Shown: positions 17,911 through 26,947, counted from the stretch's first letter. The stretch: 64,000 nucleotides of DNA from UBA4923 sp964606165 (GCA_964606165.1 CAZSFQ010000004.1:1-64000), one strand, 5' to 3'. The notes: generated by a model not told the origin, from the letters alone. Made by a program: numbers and translations.

Positions 17911-19290
17911 TCAGGCCTCGGGCTCCAGCTGAGCGGTGAAATGCCGCAGGATTTTTTCTGCCTTTACGATCCGGTAACCCCTGAGCGCCCCGGCTCTTTC
18001 CTTGACCCTCAGGACGGATGACACGACATAATCGAGGTGAGATTGTGTGTAGGTCCGTCTCGGAATGCAAAAGCGGGCGAATTCCATGGCCGCCTGCGGC
18101 TGCCCGCCCGTCTCCGGATCAGGGTCAAGCATGAAGGAACCCACATCACAGCCGCGTATCCCCGCCTCCCGGTAAACCTCAACACAGAGGGCGTGCGCGG
18201 GGAATCGGTCATAGGGAATGTGCGGCAAAAGCTCACGGGCATCAACAAATACAGCGTGCCCCCCCGCCGGCTGCTGACAGGGAATCCCTTCTTCAACCAT
18301 CCGGTCGACCAGGTAGCGGGTCTGGCCCGTGTAAGAGCGAAGGAATGACTCATCGACACCCTCTTCCAGGCCCACCGCCAGCGCCTCCATGTCGCGCCCC
18401 GCCAAGCCGCCATAGGACAAGAAGCCCTCATTGGGGACAACGTAACGGCGGACGCCCTCGATCAGGCCCCCGTCTTCCCGTACGGCGACCAGGCCGCCCA
18501 TGTTGACAATGCCGTCTTTCTTCGCTGAGAAAGTGAAGGCGTCCGCGTCGGCAAACATTTGGCGGACGATTTCCTGGATGGTGCTATCCGACTGGCCTTC
18601 TTCACGCTCTTTGATAAAAAAAGCGTTTTCAGCAAAACGGGCGGCGTCGATCACTAGCGGGATGCCATGCTGCCTGGCGATGGCGGCTGTTTCCCTGATA
18701 TTGGCCAGGGAAACAGGCTGCCCTCCGGCGGAGTTGCATGTTACTGTGATCACGATCATGCCGACCTGGTCTTGCCCGTACCGGCCGATCAGCTCTTCCA
18801 GCCGGCCATTGTCCATGTTGCCCTTAAAAGGAAAGGAGGATGTAGAATCAAGCGCTTGCGGGACAACGCAGTTGACCGGTTTGGCACCGCAGAGCATGAC
18901 ATGTCCGGCGGTTGTATCGAAGTGCATGTTGGAGATGGAAACCTGACCCGGCCTCAGCAAATTGGGGAAGAGAACTTTTTCAGCTGCCCGGCCCTGGTGG
19001 ACCGGTTGAAAATATTTCCAGCCGAAAAGCGCGTGGCAAGCCTCCATCAGGCGGTGGTAACTGCGGGATCCGGCATAGCTTTCATCCCCCATCATCACGG
19101 CAGCCCATTGGCGATCTGACATGGCGCCTGTTCCGCTGTCGGTCAGCATATCGATGTAGACCTGGTCGCTTCTCAAACCAAACAAGTTGTAATGGGCCCG
19201 GCGGATCGCTTCTTCACGTTCTTCCCTGGTCGTCAACCTCAAAGGTTCGACCATCTTGATCCGGTAAGGTTCAGGCATGTAGATCGCCAT
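17911..19290 (-). CDS. tnaA: Tryptophanase (tryptophan indole-lyase)
   Basis: A PLP-dependent beta-eliminating lyase that cleaves tryptophan to indole, pyruvate and ammonia. The 459-residue protein matches tryptophanase better than tyrosine phenol-lyase: DSGTGAMSDRQWAAVMMGDE at 51-70, TCNSAGGQPVSLAN (tyrosine phenol-lyase has NLAGG), AARFAENAFFIK, CQQPAGGHAVFVDARELLPHIP, and a GSFxLxxDPxTG block that tyrosine phenol-lyase lacks. The PLP lysine is in SAKKD, at Lys258. The start at ATG 19290 has AGGAG six bases upstream, and only 17 bases separate it from the hydrolase gene before it, so the two are co-transcribed. I see no room for a TnaC-type leader peptide directly upstream. Indole production is inferred, not shown. 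Confidence 0.85.
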   Translation of the reverse strand: MAIYMPEPYRIKMVEPLRLTTREEREEAIRRAHYNLFGLRSDQVYIDMLTDSGTGAMSDRQWAAVMMGDESYAGSRSYHRLMEACHALFGWKYFQPVHQGRAAEKVLFPNLLRPGQVSISNMHFDTTAGHVMLCGAKPVNCVVPQALDSTSSFPFKGNMDNGRLEELIGRYGQDQVGMIVITVTCNSAGGQPVSLANIRETAAIARQHGIPLVIDAARFAENAFFIKEREEGQSDSTIQEIVRQMFADADAFTFSAKKDGIVNMGGLVAVREDGGLIEGVRRYVVPNEGFLSYGGLAGRDMEALAVGLEEGVDESFLRSYTGQTRYLVDRMVEEGIPCQQPAGGHAVFVDARELLPHIPYDRFPAHALCVEVYREAGIRGCDVGSFMLDPDPETGGQPQAAMEFARFCIPRRTYTQSHLDYVVSSVLRVKERAGALRGYRIVKAEKILRHFTAQLEPEA

Positions 19291-19307
19291 AATTTTCTCC
19301 TGCTGTT

Positions 19308-20240
19308 TTAGTCTGCGTGCTGAATAATAAACGCCATGATATCCGCGTCTATTTCCTGGTGGTTCGTTTCATTGACGAGCTCGTGGCGCGCCCCCTGGTA
19401 GAGTTTCACAGTAACATCCTGGAAACCCAGCGATTCCAGCTGCCTGCCGTAGGCGGGCGCGGCCTTGCCCATGGATCCGACCGGATCATCGCTCCCGCTC
19501 GCGATCAGGACAGGCGTACGCGCGTCCATCCTTGTGAGGTTCTTTCTCGCATAGAGTGTCTTCATCCCCTCGAACATATCGGCAAAGGCACTGGCAGTGA
19601 ACTTGAAGCGGTTGCGCTCATCGGCGCAGTAAAGATCGACGATCGACTCATCCCGGGTCAGCCAGTCACAGGGGGTCCGGTTGGGTTTGAAATATTTGTT
19701 ATTGCTCCCAAGCGACAGTTTGGTAAGAAATTTGCTGCGGTGGCGCGGTCCCCTCACCGCCCGGATGATTTTCGCCATCAGCGAGCCCGTTGCGACGAGC
19801 CAGGAAGGCTGCATGCCTGTCCCCAGGATGATGGCCCCGGCAAAGTGATCCTCCGGATAGGTATGGAGATACTGGCGGACAAGAAAAGATCCCATGGAGT
19901 GTCCGAGGATGAACTGCGGGACCTCCGGATACCGCTCCCGCAGCATATACTGCACCGAACGCATATCTTCCACGACACAGCGGTTGCCGTTTTTATCCGC
20001 GAAAAAACCCCAATCCTCTTTTGCCTCGACCGACTCCCCATGTCCGAGGTGGTCGTTGCCGGCGACCAAAATGCCTTCGCCCGCCAGGACGCGGGCGAAA
20101 CGGTCATACCGGTCAATAAATTCCACCATGCCGTGCGCGATTTGCAGAACGGCACGCGGAGGCCCATCAGGCTCCCAGACCTGCAGGTATAAGTGGGTAC
20201 TGCCATCGGACGAATCGATGTATTCCGTTTTCCTCTCCAT
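19308..20240 (-). CDS. Alpha/beta hydrolase, monoacylglycerol-lipase/lysophospholipase type
   Basis: A 310-residue serine hydrolase of the S33/Hydrolase_4 group. The nucleophile elbow is GHSMG with Ser115, the oxyanion-hole region is IAHGMVEF at about 34-41, the acid is in SGSDDPVG and the His in GARHELVNE near the C-terminus. The lid region between about 150 and 210 is basic. There is no signal peptide, so it is probably cytosolic; substrates are likely lysophospholipids or monoacylglycerols, which is inference from family. Start ATG 20240 follows AAGGAGAG. It heads a two-gene unit with tnaA. Confidence 0.85.
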   Translation of the reverse strand: MERKTEYIDSSDGSTHLYLQVWEPDGPPRAVLQIAHGMVEFIDRYDRFARVLAGEGILVAGNDHLGHGESVEAKEDWGFFADKNGNRCVVEDMRSVQYMLRERYPEVPQFILGHSMGSFLVRQYLHTYPEDHFAGAIILGTGMQPSWLVATGSLMAKIIRAVRGPRHRSKFLTKLSLGSNNKYFKPNRTPCDWLTRDESIVDLYCADERNRFKFTASAFADMFEGMKTLYARKNLTRMDARTPVLIASGSDDPVGSMGKAAPAYGRQLESLGFQDVTVKLYQGARHELVNETNHQEIDADIMAFIIQHAD

Positions 20241-20309
20241 AACTCACTCTCCTTGTTGTCACCGTGCGTCGTTACTGAAAGTATCAAACTTTAGTATAGC
20301 AAAATCCCC

Positions 20310-22502
20310 TTAAGGCTTTGCATTGGCCTTATCGTTCAAGCAGGCCGGCCAGACCAGGATCGTGACGCCTTCATTTGAAAAATCACTGATCAGGTAACCG
20401 TAATCGATGCAGGCCTGGAATAATACCTGGAGATCATCACTCAAAGCCCTGCCGTCAAAGGCGAGCCAGGGAAGGTGGCCATCATCAAGCGGGGCTTTGT
20501 GAAAATCGAGATCGTAGACCAGTTCTCTTGAAGCCAGATAGGTCGTGAGATAGGTGGTCGCGCCCACAGCCGCATCATGGGGGATCTGGTTGAGCCCGGA
20601 TTCGATCGCTTCATAAACTTCTTTGTTTGTTTTCAGTCTTTTGACATAATGCCTGCGATCCCTGAGCAGGTAATAGCCTTGTGAGATCCCCATGGCAACC
20701 GCAAAGGCAATCGCGCACGCCAGGGCCCGGCTCATTGGCCGGTTGACGGCCGGCTTCAAGCTTGATGGGCGGTCCGGCGCCAACCCCATATCCGGATTCC
20801 TGTCAGCAAGAGCGAGCAGGACCAGGAAAATGAGCAGCACACCGCTTCCGTAATGGTATTGAAAAGCCAGTTGATACTGGTAGCCGTAACTGCTCAAGAG
20901 GTTCATCACGATAAAAGGGATGAAGAGAACCAGATTCCCAATCCTTTTCTGGAAAACCGGCAGAAAACCCAGGGAACTCAAAACAGCGAGCATGTAATTC
21001 AGCTTATCCGGCGTCCACATGGTGGCCAGGTAATAACCAGGATTCTGCAGGGCACTTAAGGCAATCCCCCCATAACCCAGGGAGCTGTATATAATCAGAT
21101 TTTTAAAGCGATCCACCATGACGCCATCGCCCAGCCTGGAAAGAAACAAGACAGAGCCGGAAAAATGAATCAGGCTGATCAGGATCATGGCGATCGCGCG
21201 GTTTCTGTCCCGCTTGCCGCCTGCCTCACCTTCCGTATTCGCGCCGCTTATCATCAGATAGAGGGCAACGGTTATTACGTAGAGGCCGGCATCTTCTTTG
21301 ACCATCAGGGTGAGCAAAGTAAAAACAAGCATGCCCGGACCTTTTTTTTCACGACCGAAATACAAGAGCCATAGCAGGAGCGGAGCAAGAAAGCAATTTT
21401 CATGCAGATCATAGAGGCTGCTTCCCAACATGGCAGGCTGCAAAAGATAGATTGACAGAACAAAAAGGCCTTTGCCCCGGGAGCCGGGCATAAGTTTTCT
21501 TGCGAGAAGCCAGAGGGGAAGGATACCGGAAACCACAACCAGAACCTGGAGAACTTGCAATGTTTCGGCCTTGGGGAAAACTGCGAAAATTGGCAGCATG
21601 GCGTAATAGATGGGCGATAAGTGGACTTTGAAATGCGACATGAGCGTGTCCCGCTCAAGAGTTGTGAGGGGCACCCCTGTCCGTCTCATGCTGTGAAACA
21701 TTTGCGTGAAGACACCCATGTCGAAGGTTGACACGCCGAAACCCCTGACCCGCGCCACAAGGATCAAAGCCAGGTAAAAAGAGGGGATAAGAGAGAAGGA
21801 AAGCGCGATGGCCGCGAACCCGGGCCATGCTGTCAGCCTCAGCTTCTTTCTTTTGTACACAATCATCTGGTAAAGAATCAGAGTGGTGACAACGGCTGAT
21901 CCGCCTATTACCCACGAGGCGACGTCAAGTCTTGTCATCATGGCTTTTTGGATGGAGGGGCCGGATGAATCTTCAATGAGACCACCAAACGCGGTCCAAT
22001 TTCGCAAAAAGGAAAGCAATGACAAGCTGGCTGCCGTGTAATTCAAGATCCGCCAGGGACAAGGTTCCTTTGGATCTCCACTTTGCTTCAACTCACCGTG
22101 GACAAAGATGGCAAGCGGTAAGGCGACCAATAAGGCGCCAGCGGCAAAAGCAGTTCCGCAGGATCGCCAGGACATGATCGCAAGATAGAACTGGACGAAT
22201 ATAAGAACAAGCCATTTCCGGTTGAGCGACGAAAACTTCCCTAGCAGGAGACGAATGGTAATCGCGGATGCGAAAAACAAGCTGGCTTGCAGGACAAATC
22301 CCCAACTGCCTGTTTGAACTGTCGAAAGAAATTCTCCATAGGGATTCAGCCAAAAACTGCTGACAAGGCTGGTTAAGCCGTAAGCAAAGGCCAGGCTGGT
22401 CAAACAGTCTTTTCCGCCGGTCAGAGGATTTTTCCTGCCGAAGCTTTCTTCTTGTTCAGACTTGCATGGGAAGCGATTATGGTTTTCACGCACTGATTCC
22501 AT
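20310..22502 (-). CDS. DUF2079 polytopic membrane protein
   Basis: A 730-residue integral membrane protein with a dozen or more predicted transmembrane segments and a soluble C-terminal part of about 110 residues. The segment FDMGVFTQMFHSMR followed by SHFKVHLSPIYYAMLPIFA is the DUF2079 hallmark; this family is related in layout to lipid-linked sugar transferases of the GT-C fold, with the acidic FDMG motif in the first extracytoplasmic loop. The function is not known. The start at ATG 22502 has no good ribosome site; a TTGACC-17-GAGAAT promoter upstream would place the transcript start at or next to the ATG. Neighbours give no pathway clue. Confidence 0.7.
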   Translation of the reverse strand: MESVRENHNRFPCKSEQEESFGRKNPLTGGKDCLTSLAFAYGLTSLVSSFWLNPYGEFLSTVQTGSWGFVLQASLFFASAITIRLLLGKFSSLNRKWLVLIFVQFYLAIMSWRSCGTAFAAGALLVALPLAIFVHGELKQSGDPKEPCPWRILNYTAASLSLLSFLRNWTAFGGLIEDSSGPSIQKAMMTRLDVASWVIGGSAVVTTLILYQMIVYKRKKLRLTAWPGFAAIALSFSLIPSFYLALILVARVRGFGVSTFDMGVFTQMFHSMRRTGVPLTTLERDTLMSHFKVHLSPIYYAMLPIFAVFPKAETLQVLQVLVVVSGILPLWLLARKLMPGSRGKGLFVLSIYLLQPAMLGSSLYDLHENCFLAPLLLWLLYFGREKKGPGMLVFTLLTLMVKEDAGLYVITVALYLMISGANTEGEAGGKRDRNRAIAMILISLIHFSGSVLFLSRLGDGVMVDRFKNLIIYSSLGYGGIALSALQNPGYYLATMWTPDKLNYMLAVLSSLGFLPVFQKRIGNLVLFIPFIVMNLLSSYGYQYQLAFQYHYGSGVLLIFLVLLALADRNPDMGLAPDRPSSLKPAVNRPMSRALACAIAFAVAMGISQGYYLLRDRRHYVKRLKTNKEVYEAIESGLNQIPHDAAVGATTYLTTYLASRELVYDLDFHKAPLDDGHLPWLAFDGRALSDDLQVLFQACIDYGYLISDFSNEGVTILVWPACLNDKANAKP

Positions 22503-22508
22503 AGGGCA

Positions 22509-22537
22509 ATTCTCACAAGATACAAGTCACAGGTCAA
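22509..22537 (-). promoter_or_regulatory. Promoter candidate for the DUF2079 gene
   Basis: TTGACC (22537-22532), 17-base spacer, GAGAAT (22514-22509) on the minus strand. The predicted start falls at about 22502, the annotated ATG, which would make a leaderless message. Confidence 0.4.
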
Positions 22538-22564
22538 GACCCGGATTTTTGTTTCCAAACTGCA

Positions 22565-23596
22565 CTAAATGGCCTCGCGCCGCCTTGCGGCCTCGCGCAG
22601 GATCTGAACAACCCCATCACGTCCTGTCGGCTCCATGACCTGGCGGCGGAAGCGGGCGGAGCCTTCGAAGCCCCGCAGATAAAAGGAAAAATGCGACCGC
22701 AATTCCCGCACAGCGACTGCCTCTCCGAGCATTTCGACACTCGCGTCCAAGTGCTCAATCATGACGGAAAGCCACTCTTCCGTGGAAACCTCAGCCGATC
22801 CCCCCCGCAAGGCGCGAAAAATGAAAGGGTTGCCCCTTGCGGCACGGCCGACCATGAAACCGTCACAACCTGTCAGGGAGCGCATCTTTTCAAGGTCGCC
22901 CGGCAACTCAAGATCGCCGTTGCCAAAAACAGGAATCGACAGGGCCTCCTTGACATGGCCGATGACCTGCCAGTCAGCCTTTCCTCTGTAATATTGATCC
23001 AGGGTTCTGGCGTGAACGGTCACCGCCGCTGCGCCGCCTTGTTCGATGGCCCTGGCGATCTTGACAGCATTGATCGCGTCAGCTGAGATCCCCGATCGTA
23101 TCTTGGCCGTCACAGGGCATCCAAAAGCCGACCCGGCCCTGACGGCAGCTTCAACGATCCGGCTGACAAGCTGGCTGTCCCGCATCAGGGAACAACCGGC
23201 TCCTTCCTTGAGCACCTTGGGAGCCGGGCAGCCCATATTGAGGTCGATGAAGGAGGACGTCCGGTAGAGTGGTTCGGAAAGCAGGCGCCGGATCGCGAAG
23301 GCAAAGTCGTCCGGATCCCGGCCGAATAATTGGATCCCCCACGGCTTGTCGCCTCCTGTCGGCTGCAGGTAACGGGCCGAGCGCTTCAGCGCCGGATCAT
23401 GGCGGATGCCCCGCGCCGAGACGAGCTCGGTTACCGTGAAAGAGGCACCCAGGCGCGCGGTTATGGTTCGAAAGGGTGCCGTGGTAAAACCCGCCATGGG
23501 GGCCAGGCCCAAAGGCAAGGGTTCAAAAAGCGATAAAAAGCCCTCCGCCGGCGTTTGCAAAGGCTGGTGGAGGGCTTTTTCCTCTTGTGACATCAT
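22565..23596 (-). CDS. dus: tRNA-dihydrouridine synthase
   Basis: Flavoenzyme reducing uridines to dihydrouridine in the tRNA D-loop. Family marks are LAPMAGFTTAPFR at 31-43, NMGCPAPKVLKEGAG with catalytic Cys123, KIRSG, VHARTLDQYYRGKADW and the FMN phosphate loop GDLELPGD/VGRAARGNPFIF. DusB-like by these blocks. The 343-residue frame starts at ATG 23596 or 23593 without a clear ribosome site, and codons 6-21 coincide with a strong terminator hairpin (23536-23580). The true start could be downstream, for example TTG 23518 just before LAPMAG, but no ribosome site is seen there either. The first 26 residues have no family counterpart. Confidence 0.88.
   Translation of the reverse strand: MMSQEEKALHQPLQTPAEGFLSLFEPLPLGLAPMAGFTTAPFRTITARLGASFTVTELVSARGIRHDPALKRSARYLQPTGGDKPWGIQLFGRDPDDFAFAIRRLLSEPLYRTSSFIDLNMGCPAPKVLKEGAGCSLMRDSQLVSRIVEAAVRAGSAFGCPVTAKIRSGISADAINAVKIARAIEQGGAAAVTVHARTLDQYYRGKADWQVIGHVKEALSIPVFGNGDLELPGDLEKMRSLTGCDGFMVGRAARGNPFIFRALRGGSAEVSTEEWLSVMIEHLDASVEMLGEAVAVRELRSHFSFYLRGFEGSARFRRQVMEPTGRDGVVQILREAARRREAI
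23536..23580. terminator. Strong bidirectional terminator inside the dus 5' end
   Basis: AAAAAGCCCTCC pairs perfectly with GGAGGGCTTTTT, and the stem continues inward with two GU pairs to about 18 bp around a nine-base loop. T-tracts occur on both strands. It lies 38 bases after the DUF1015 stop and would end the serine operon, yet it also falls within the first codons of the dus frame. Confidence 0.88.
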
Positions 23597-23617
23597 GTCT
23601 TTTTTCGCGGCGGACCG

Positions 23618-24862
23618 TCAGTCCGAAAGAAGGTGGACAAAGAGTCCCGATCTCAGCTTAGGTTCAAACCAGGTCGATTTCGGCGGCATGGTCATCTCGG
23701 CGTCCGCGATGGCAAGCAGGTCATCCATGGTAGTGGGGCACATGGCAAAGGCAGCAGCCCAGCCTTGATCCACACGCCGCTTCAGCTCACCAAGCCCCCG
23801 AATGCCGCCGACAAAGTCGATGCGCATCGAAGTTCTGGGGTCATCGATGGCCAGCAGGGGGGTCAGGACATTATCCTGCAGGATCGAAACATCGAGCCGG
23901 CGGACCGGATCCAGCCCCTCAAAGAGGGAGGGCGGTGCAGTCAAACGATACCAGTTTCCATCCAGGTACATGCACATTTCAGCCTTTTTGTGCGGGTGGA
24001 AGGCTTCATTCACCCGCTCAAGCCGGTAGATTTTCGTGATTTTTTCCAGGAACTCCCCGGCTGTCATGCCGTTCAGGTCTTTTACCACACGGTTGTAGTC
24101 CATGATGAAGAGGTCTTCATCGGGGAAGACAACGGCCATGAAATAATTGAATTCGGCGTCAGCAGGCGCTCCGGGGTTTTGATCGCGCCGTTTCAGGGCA
24201 ACATTGGCAGACACGGCTGAGCGGTGGTGACCGTCAGCAATGTAGAGAGAGGGTACCTTGGCAAAAAGGGATTCCAGCCGCGTGATCGTTTCAGCTTCAT
24301 CCAGGACCCAGAAGATATGGGTAATTCCGTCTTCTGTCTTAAAGTCGTAGACCGGATCGTTGAACTTGATGAAGTCACGTATCAGCCGGTCGATGGCCTC
24401 CTGCCTTCTGTAAGTCAGAAATACGGGCTCGGTGTGGGCGTCGCATGTATCAAAATGCCGTGTCCGGTCCACCTCCTTGTCCTTGCGTGTGAACTCGTGT
24501 TTTTTGATTTTGTTGGACAGGTATTCGTCAACTGAAAAAGTCGCCACCAGACCCGTCTGTACGCGGCCCTTCATGATTTGCCGGTAGATGTAAAAGAGGG
24601 GCCGGCTGTCCTGCTTCAGGATGCCTTCCGCTATCATCTGCCGGAGGCGTTCACAGCCCTTCCGATAGACTTCATCGTCGTAATCATCGACACTCTCCGG
24701 CAGGTCTATCTCAGCCCTGACCACATGAAGGAAGCTCCGCTCATTGTCGCCCGCCATGGACTTGGCCTCCGCCCGGTTCATGACGTCGTAGGGAAGACTG
24801 GCCACCTGTTCGGCCAGCTCAGGAAGAGGGCGGACCGCCCGGAAAGGTCTTACCACCGCCAT
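23618..24862 (-). CDS. DUF1015 family protein in serine operon
   Basis: A 414-residue soluble protein of the DUF1015 family, typically found beside serine biosynthesis genes. It begins MAVVRPFRAVRPLPE at ATG 24862, which overlaps the serA stop as TAATG; a longer frame upstream is only out-of-frame serA sequence. Conserved points include SLPYDV near residue 23, the ADGHHRSA motif near 210-216 and the HxxF..AHTEP region. No enzymatic activity is established; the motif set suggests an enzyme rather than a structural protein. Its tight coupling to serA and the aminotransferase argues for a role in serine formation or its control. It is the last gene before a strong terminator. Confidence 0.85.
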   Translation of the reverse strand: MAVVRPFRAVRPLPELAEQVASLPYDVMNRAEAKSMAGDNERSFLHVVRAEIDLPESVDDYDDEVYRKGCERLRQMIAEGILKQDSRPLFYIYRQIMKGRVQTGLVATFSVDEYLSNKIKKHEFTRKDKEVDRTRHFDTCDAHTEPVFLTYRRQEAIDRLIRDFIKFNDPVYDFKTEDGITHIFWVLDEAETITRLESLFAKVPSLYIADGHHRSAVSANVALKRRDQNPGAPADAEFNYFMAVVFPDEDLFIMDYNRVVKDLNGMTAGEFLEKITKIYRLERVNEAFHPHKKAEMCMYLDGNWYRLTAPPSLFEGLDPVRRLDVSILQDNVLTPLLAIDDPRTSMRIDFVGGIRGLGELKRRVDQGWAAAFAMCPTTMDDLLAIADAEMTMPPKSTWFEPKLRSGLFVHLLSD

Positions 24863-25758
24863 TACAACAACTCCTTGACAATGTCGACGATCACATCGCC
24901 GATCCGCGCCTGGGCTTCGGCCGTCGCGGCGCCGATATGCGGTGTCAGCGAAATTTTGTCGCATTTCAGCAGGCGCTCATTGGTCAGCGGCTCCTCCTTG
25001 AAAACGTCGAGGGCAGCCCCGCGCACTTTGCCGGCTTCAATGGCGTCAACCAGCGCGTCTTCGTCGACAATGCCGCCTCTGGCGCAGTTGATGATGAAGA
25101 CACCGTCTTTCATCAGGTCAATCTCTCTTTTGCCGATCAGAGGCTCGCCGCCTTCAAAAGGGATATGGATGGAGACGTAGTCCGATTCAGCCAGTACTTC
25201 CTCGAGCCCGACCTGGGGACAGACGTCGCACTCCAGATCCAGGATATCGGTAAACATGACATCCATGCCGAGAGCCAGGCACTTAACCGCAAGCGAGTTG
25301 GCGATGCGGCCGAATCCGACCAAACCAAGTTTCTTGCCTGCGATTTCCGTTCCCGCGTACTCTTTTTTCAGCCACTTGCCCTGACGCATGGTCACGTTGG
25401 CTTCGCCGATATGGCGGGCCATGGTCAGCATATGGCCGAGAACCAGTTCAGCGACCGCGCTGCTCGACGCAGCCGGTGTATTGCGCACCTTAATTCCTTT
25501 TGACTCGGCATAGTCGACATTGATGTTGTCAACTCCGACACCTCCGCGAATGATCAGCTTGAGATTTCCCGCGGCTCCTGCGTCAATCTGCGGGTCGCGC
25601 ATCTTGGTTGCGCTTCGCACGATCACACAATCCACTTCGGCCAGCCTCGCAAGGAGATCATCCCCTTCATACTTTTTGGTATCAAGCTCATGACCGAGTT
25701 CAATCAGCTTATGCTCCGCCTTTTTGTCAATGCCGTCATTAGCTAAGATCAATGCCAT
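24862..25758 (-). CDS. serA: D-3-phosphoglycerate dehydrogenase, short form
   Basis: First step of phosphorylated serine synthesis, or a closely related 2-hydroxyacid dehydrogenase. The 298-residue protein lacks the C-terminal ACT or ASB domains of long SerA, so serine feedback through ACT is not expected. Catalytic residues are visible: Arg227 in NCARGG, Glu256 in FKEEPL, His274 in TPHIGAAT. The NAD-binding loop reads GFGRIA at 148-153, with Ala in place of the third Gly of GxGxxG. It begins two bases after the aminotransferase stop and overlaps DUF1015 by one base. Context strongly supports the phosphoglycerate role. Confidence 0.85.
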   Translation of the reverse strand: MALILANDGIDKKAEHKLIELGHELDTKKYEGDDLLARLAEVDCVIVRSATKMRDPQIDAGAAGNLKLIIRGGVGVDNINVDYAESKGIKVRNTPAASSSAVAELVLGHMLTMARHIGEANVTMRQGKWLKKEYAGTEIAGKKLGLVGFGRIANSLAVKCLALGMDVMFTDILDLECDVCPQVGLEEVLAESDYVSIHIPFEGGEPLIGKREIDLMKDGVFIINCARGGIVDEDALVDAIEAGKVRGAALDVFKEEPLTNERLLKCDKISLTPHIGAATAEAQARIGDVIVDIVKELL

Positions 25759-25760
25759 TG

Positions 25761-26834
25761 TTACACCTCCAGTCCCAGAATTTCGTCGATGTGACCCAGG
25801 AGCTCACGCAGGGTTTCCTCCTGCAGCTCTCCCATGGTCGCGATGCGGAAGGTGGTCGCCTTGAAAGGACCGTAGCCGCTCCCGATCCGGAAGCCGCGCT
25901 CCAGCAGGGCGCCACTCAGATCAGCGAAGACAAAGGCTTCGTCGTTGTTGACACAGGTCACGGTATTGGAGCGGTACCCTTCTTTCGCGAAGAGTGAGAA
26001 GTGTTTTTCGGCCCAGCTGCGGACGATCCCCGCCAGTCTCTCATGGCGGTCAAAACGATTGTCCAGGCCCTCTTCAAGAATCCGGTCCAGTTGGTAATCG
26101 AGGGCAAACATGTGTGACAGTGAGGGGGTGGAAGGATACTGGTAATCTTTTTTCACACGGTTGTAAAGACGGACCAGGTCGAGATAATAGCCGCGTGTTT
26201 CAACCTGCTTGGCCGCCTCGATCGCGTCTTCGGAAACGGAGCAAAGGCTGAGGCCGGGCGGGAGCGCCAGACATTTTTGTGTCGACGCGATGCAGACATC
26301 AATGCCCCACTTGTCCACTTCGATTTTCGCGCCGCCCAGGGAAGAAACGGCATCGACCAAATAAAGCACTCCCGGGTATTTGCGGATGACCTCGCCGATC
26401 TCGGCGCAAGGGTTGACGACACCTGAGCTTGTCTCATTGTGCGTCACGGTGACCACGTCGTACTCGCCTGTCTTCAGCGCGTCATCGACCATTTCGGGTG
26501 TCGTCGGCTGACCCGGTTCCGACTTGAAGATATCTGCCGGCACATTATTCTGCCTGGCCAGATCGTACCAGCGGTCGCCGAAGGCGCCCACAGAAAAAAC
26601 AGCTGCCTTTTTGCGTGTGCAGCTGCGGATCGCGCCTTCCATCAGTCCGGTGCCGGACGATGTAGACAGCAAAATGGTGTTATCCGTATACATGAGTTTT
26701 TGGAGTTTTTCGGAAATGCCCTGCTGAAGCGCTGTCGCCTCCTTGGTTCTGTGTCCGATCATGGGCGTTGCCATTTTCTCCAGTACTTCGGGCGCGACAT
26801 CTGTCGGCCCTGGGATGAAAAGTTTCTTGTACAT
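25761..26834 (-). CDS. Class V aminotransferase, probable phosphoserine aminotransferase role
   Basis: A 357-residue PLP enzyme of the serine-pyruvate / alanine-glyoxylate aminotransferase group. The N-terminal FIPGPTDV motif, the SSGTGLMEGAIR phosphate-binding region at 59-70, DAVSSLGG at 161-168 and PLP Lys187 in STQKCLALPPG are clear. Sequence alone points to a serine-pyruvate-type transaminase, but its place as first gene before serA and DUF1015 argues that it acts as the phosphohydroxypyruvate transaminase in place of a typical SerC. ATG 26834 follows GGAGGAGG. A serB-type phosphatase is not in the operon. Confidence 0.82.
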   Translation of the reverse strand: MYKKLFIPGPTDVAPEVLEKMATPMIGHRTKEATALQQGISEKLQKLMYTDNTILLSTSSGTGLMEGAIRSCTRKKAAVFSVGAFGDRWYDLARQNNVPADIFKSEPGQPTTPEMVDDALKTGEYDVVTVTHNETSSGVVNPCAEIGEVIRKYPGVLYLVDAVSSLGGAKIEVDKWGIDVCIASTQKCLALPPGLSLCSVSEDAIEAAKQVETRGYYLDLVRLYNRVKKDYQYPSTPSLSHMFALDYQLDRILEEGLDNRFDRHERLAGIVRSWAEKHFSLFAKEGYRSNTVTCVNNDEAFVFADLSGALLERGFRIGSGYGPFKATTFRIATMGELQEETLRELLGHIDEILGLEV

Positions 26835-26947
26835 GTTTTCCTCCTCCAGATTAGAAATAAAATTTAGTATTTACCATGAAGAAGCTTCTTGCAGCCTCTT
26901 GCTTGCCGCAACCACTATACCATGTAAGCCTGACTTTGCAGCAGCCC

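Noticed and set aside
17911..19290. Reading the PLP lyase as tyrosine phenol-lyase
   Set aside because: NSAGG, ARFAEN, the GSFxLxxDPxTG insertion and HIPYDRFPA agree with tryptophanase; tyrosine phenol-lyase has NLAGG and lacks that insertion.
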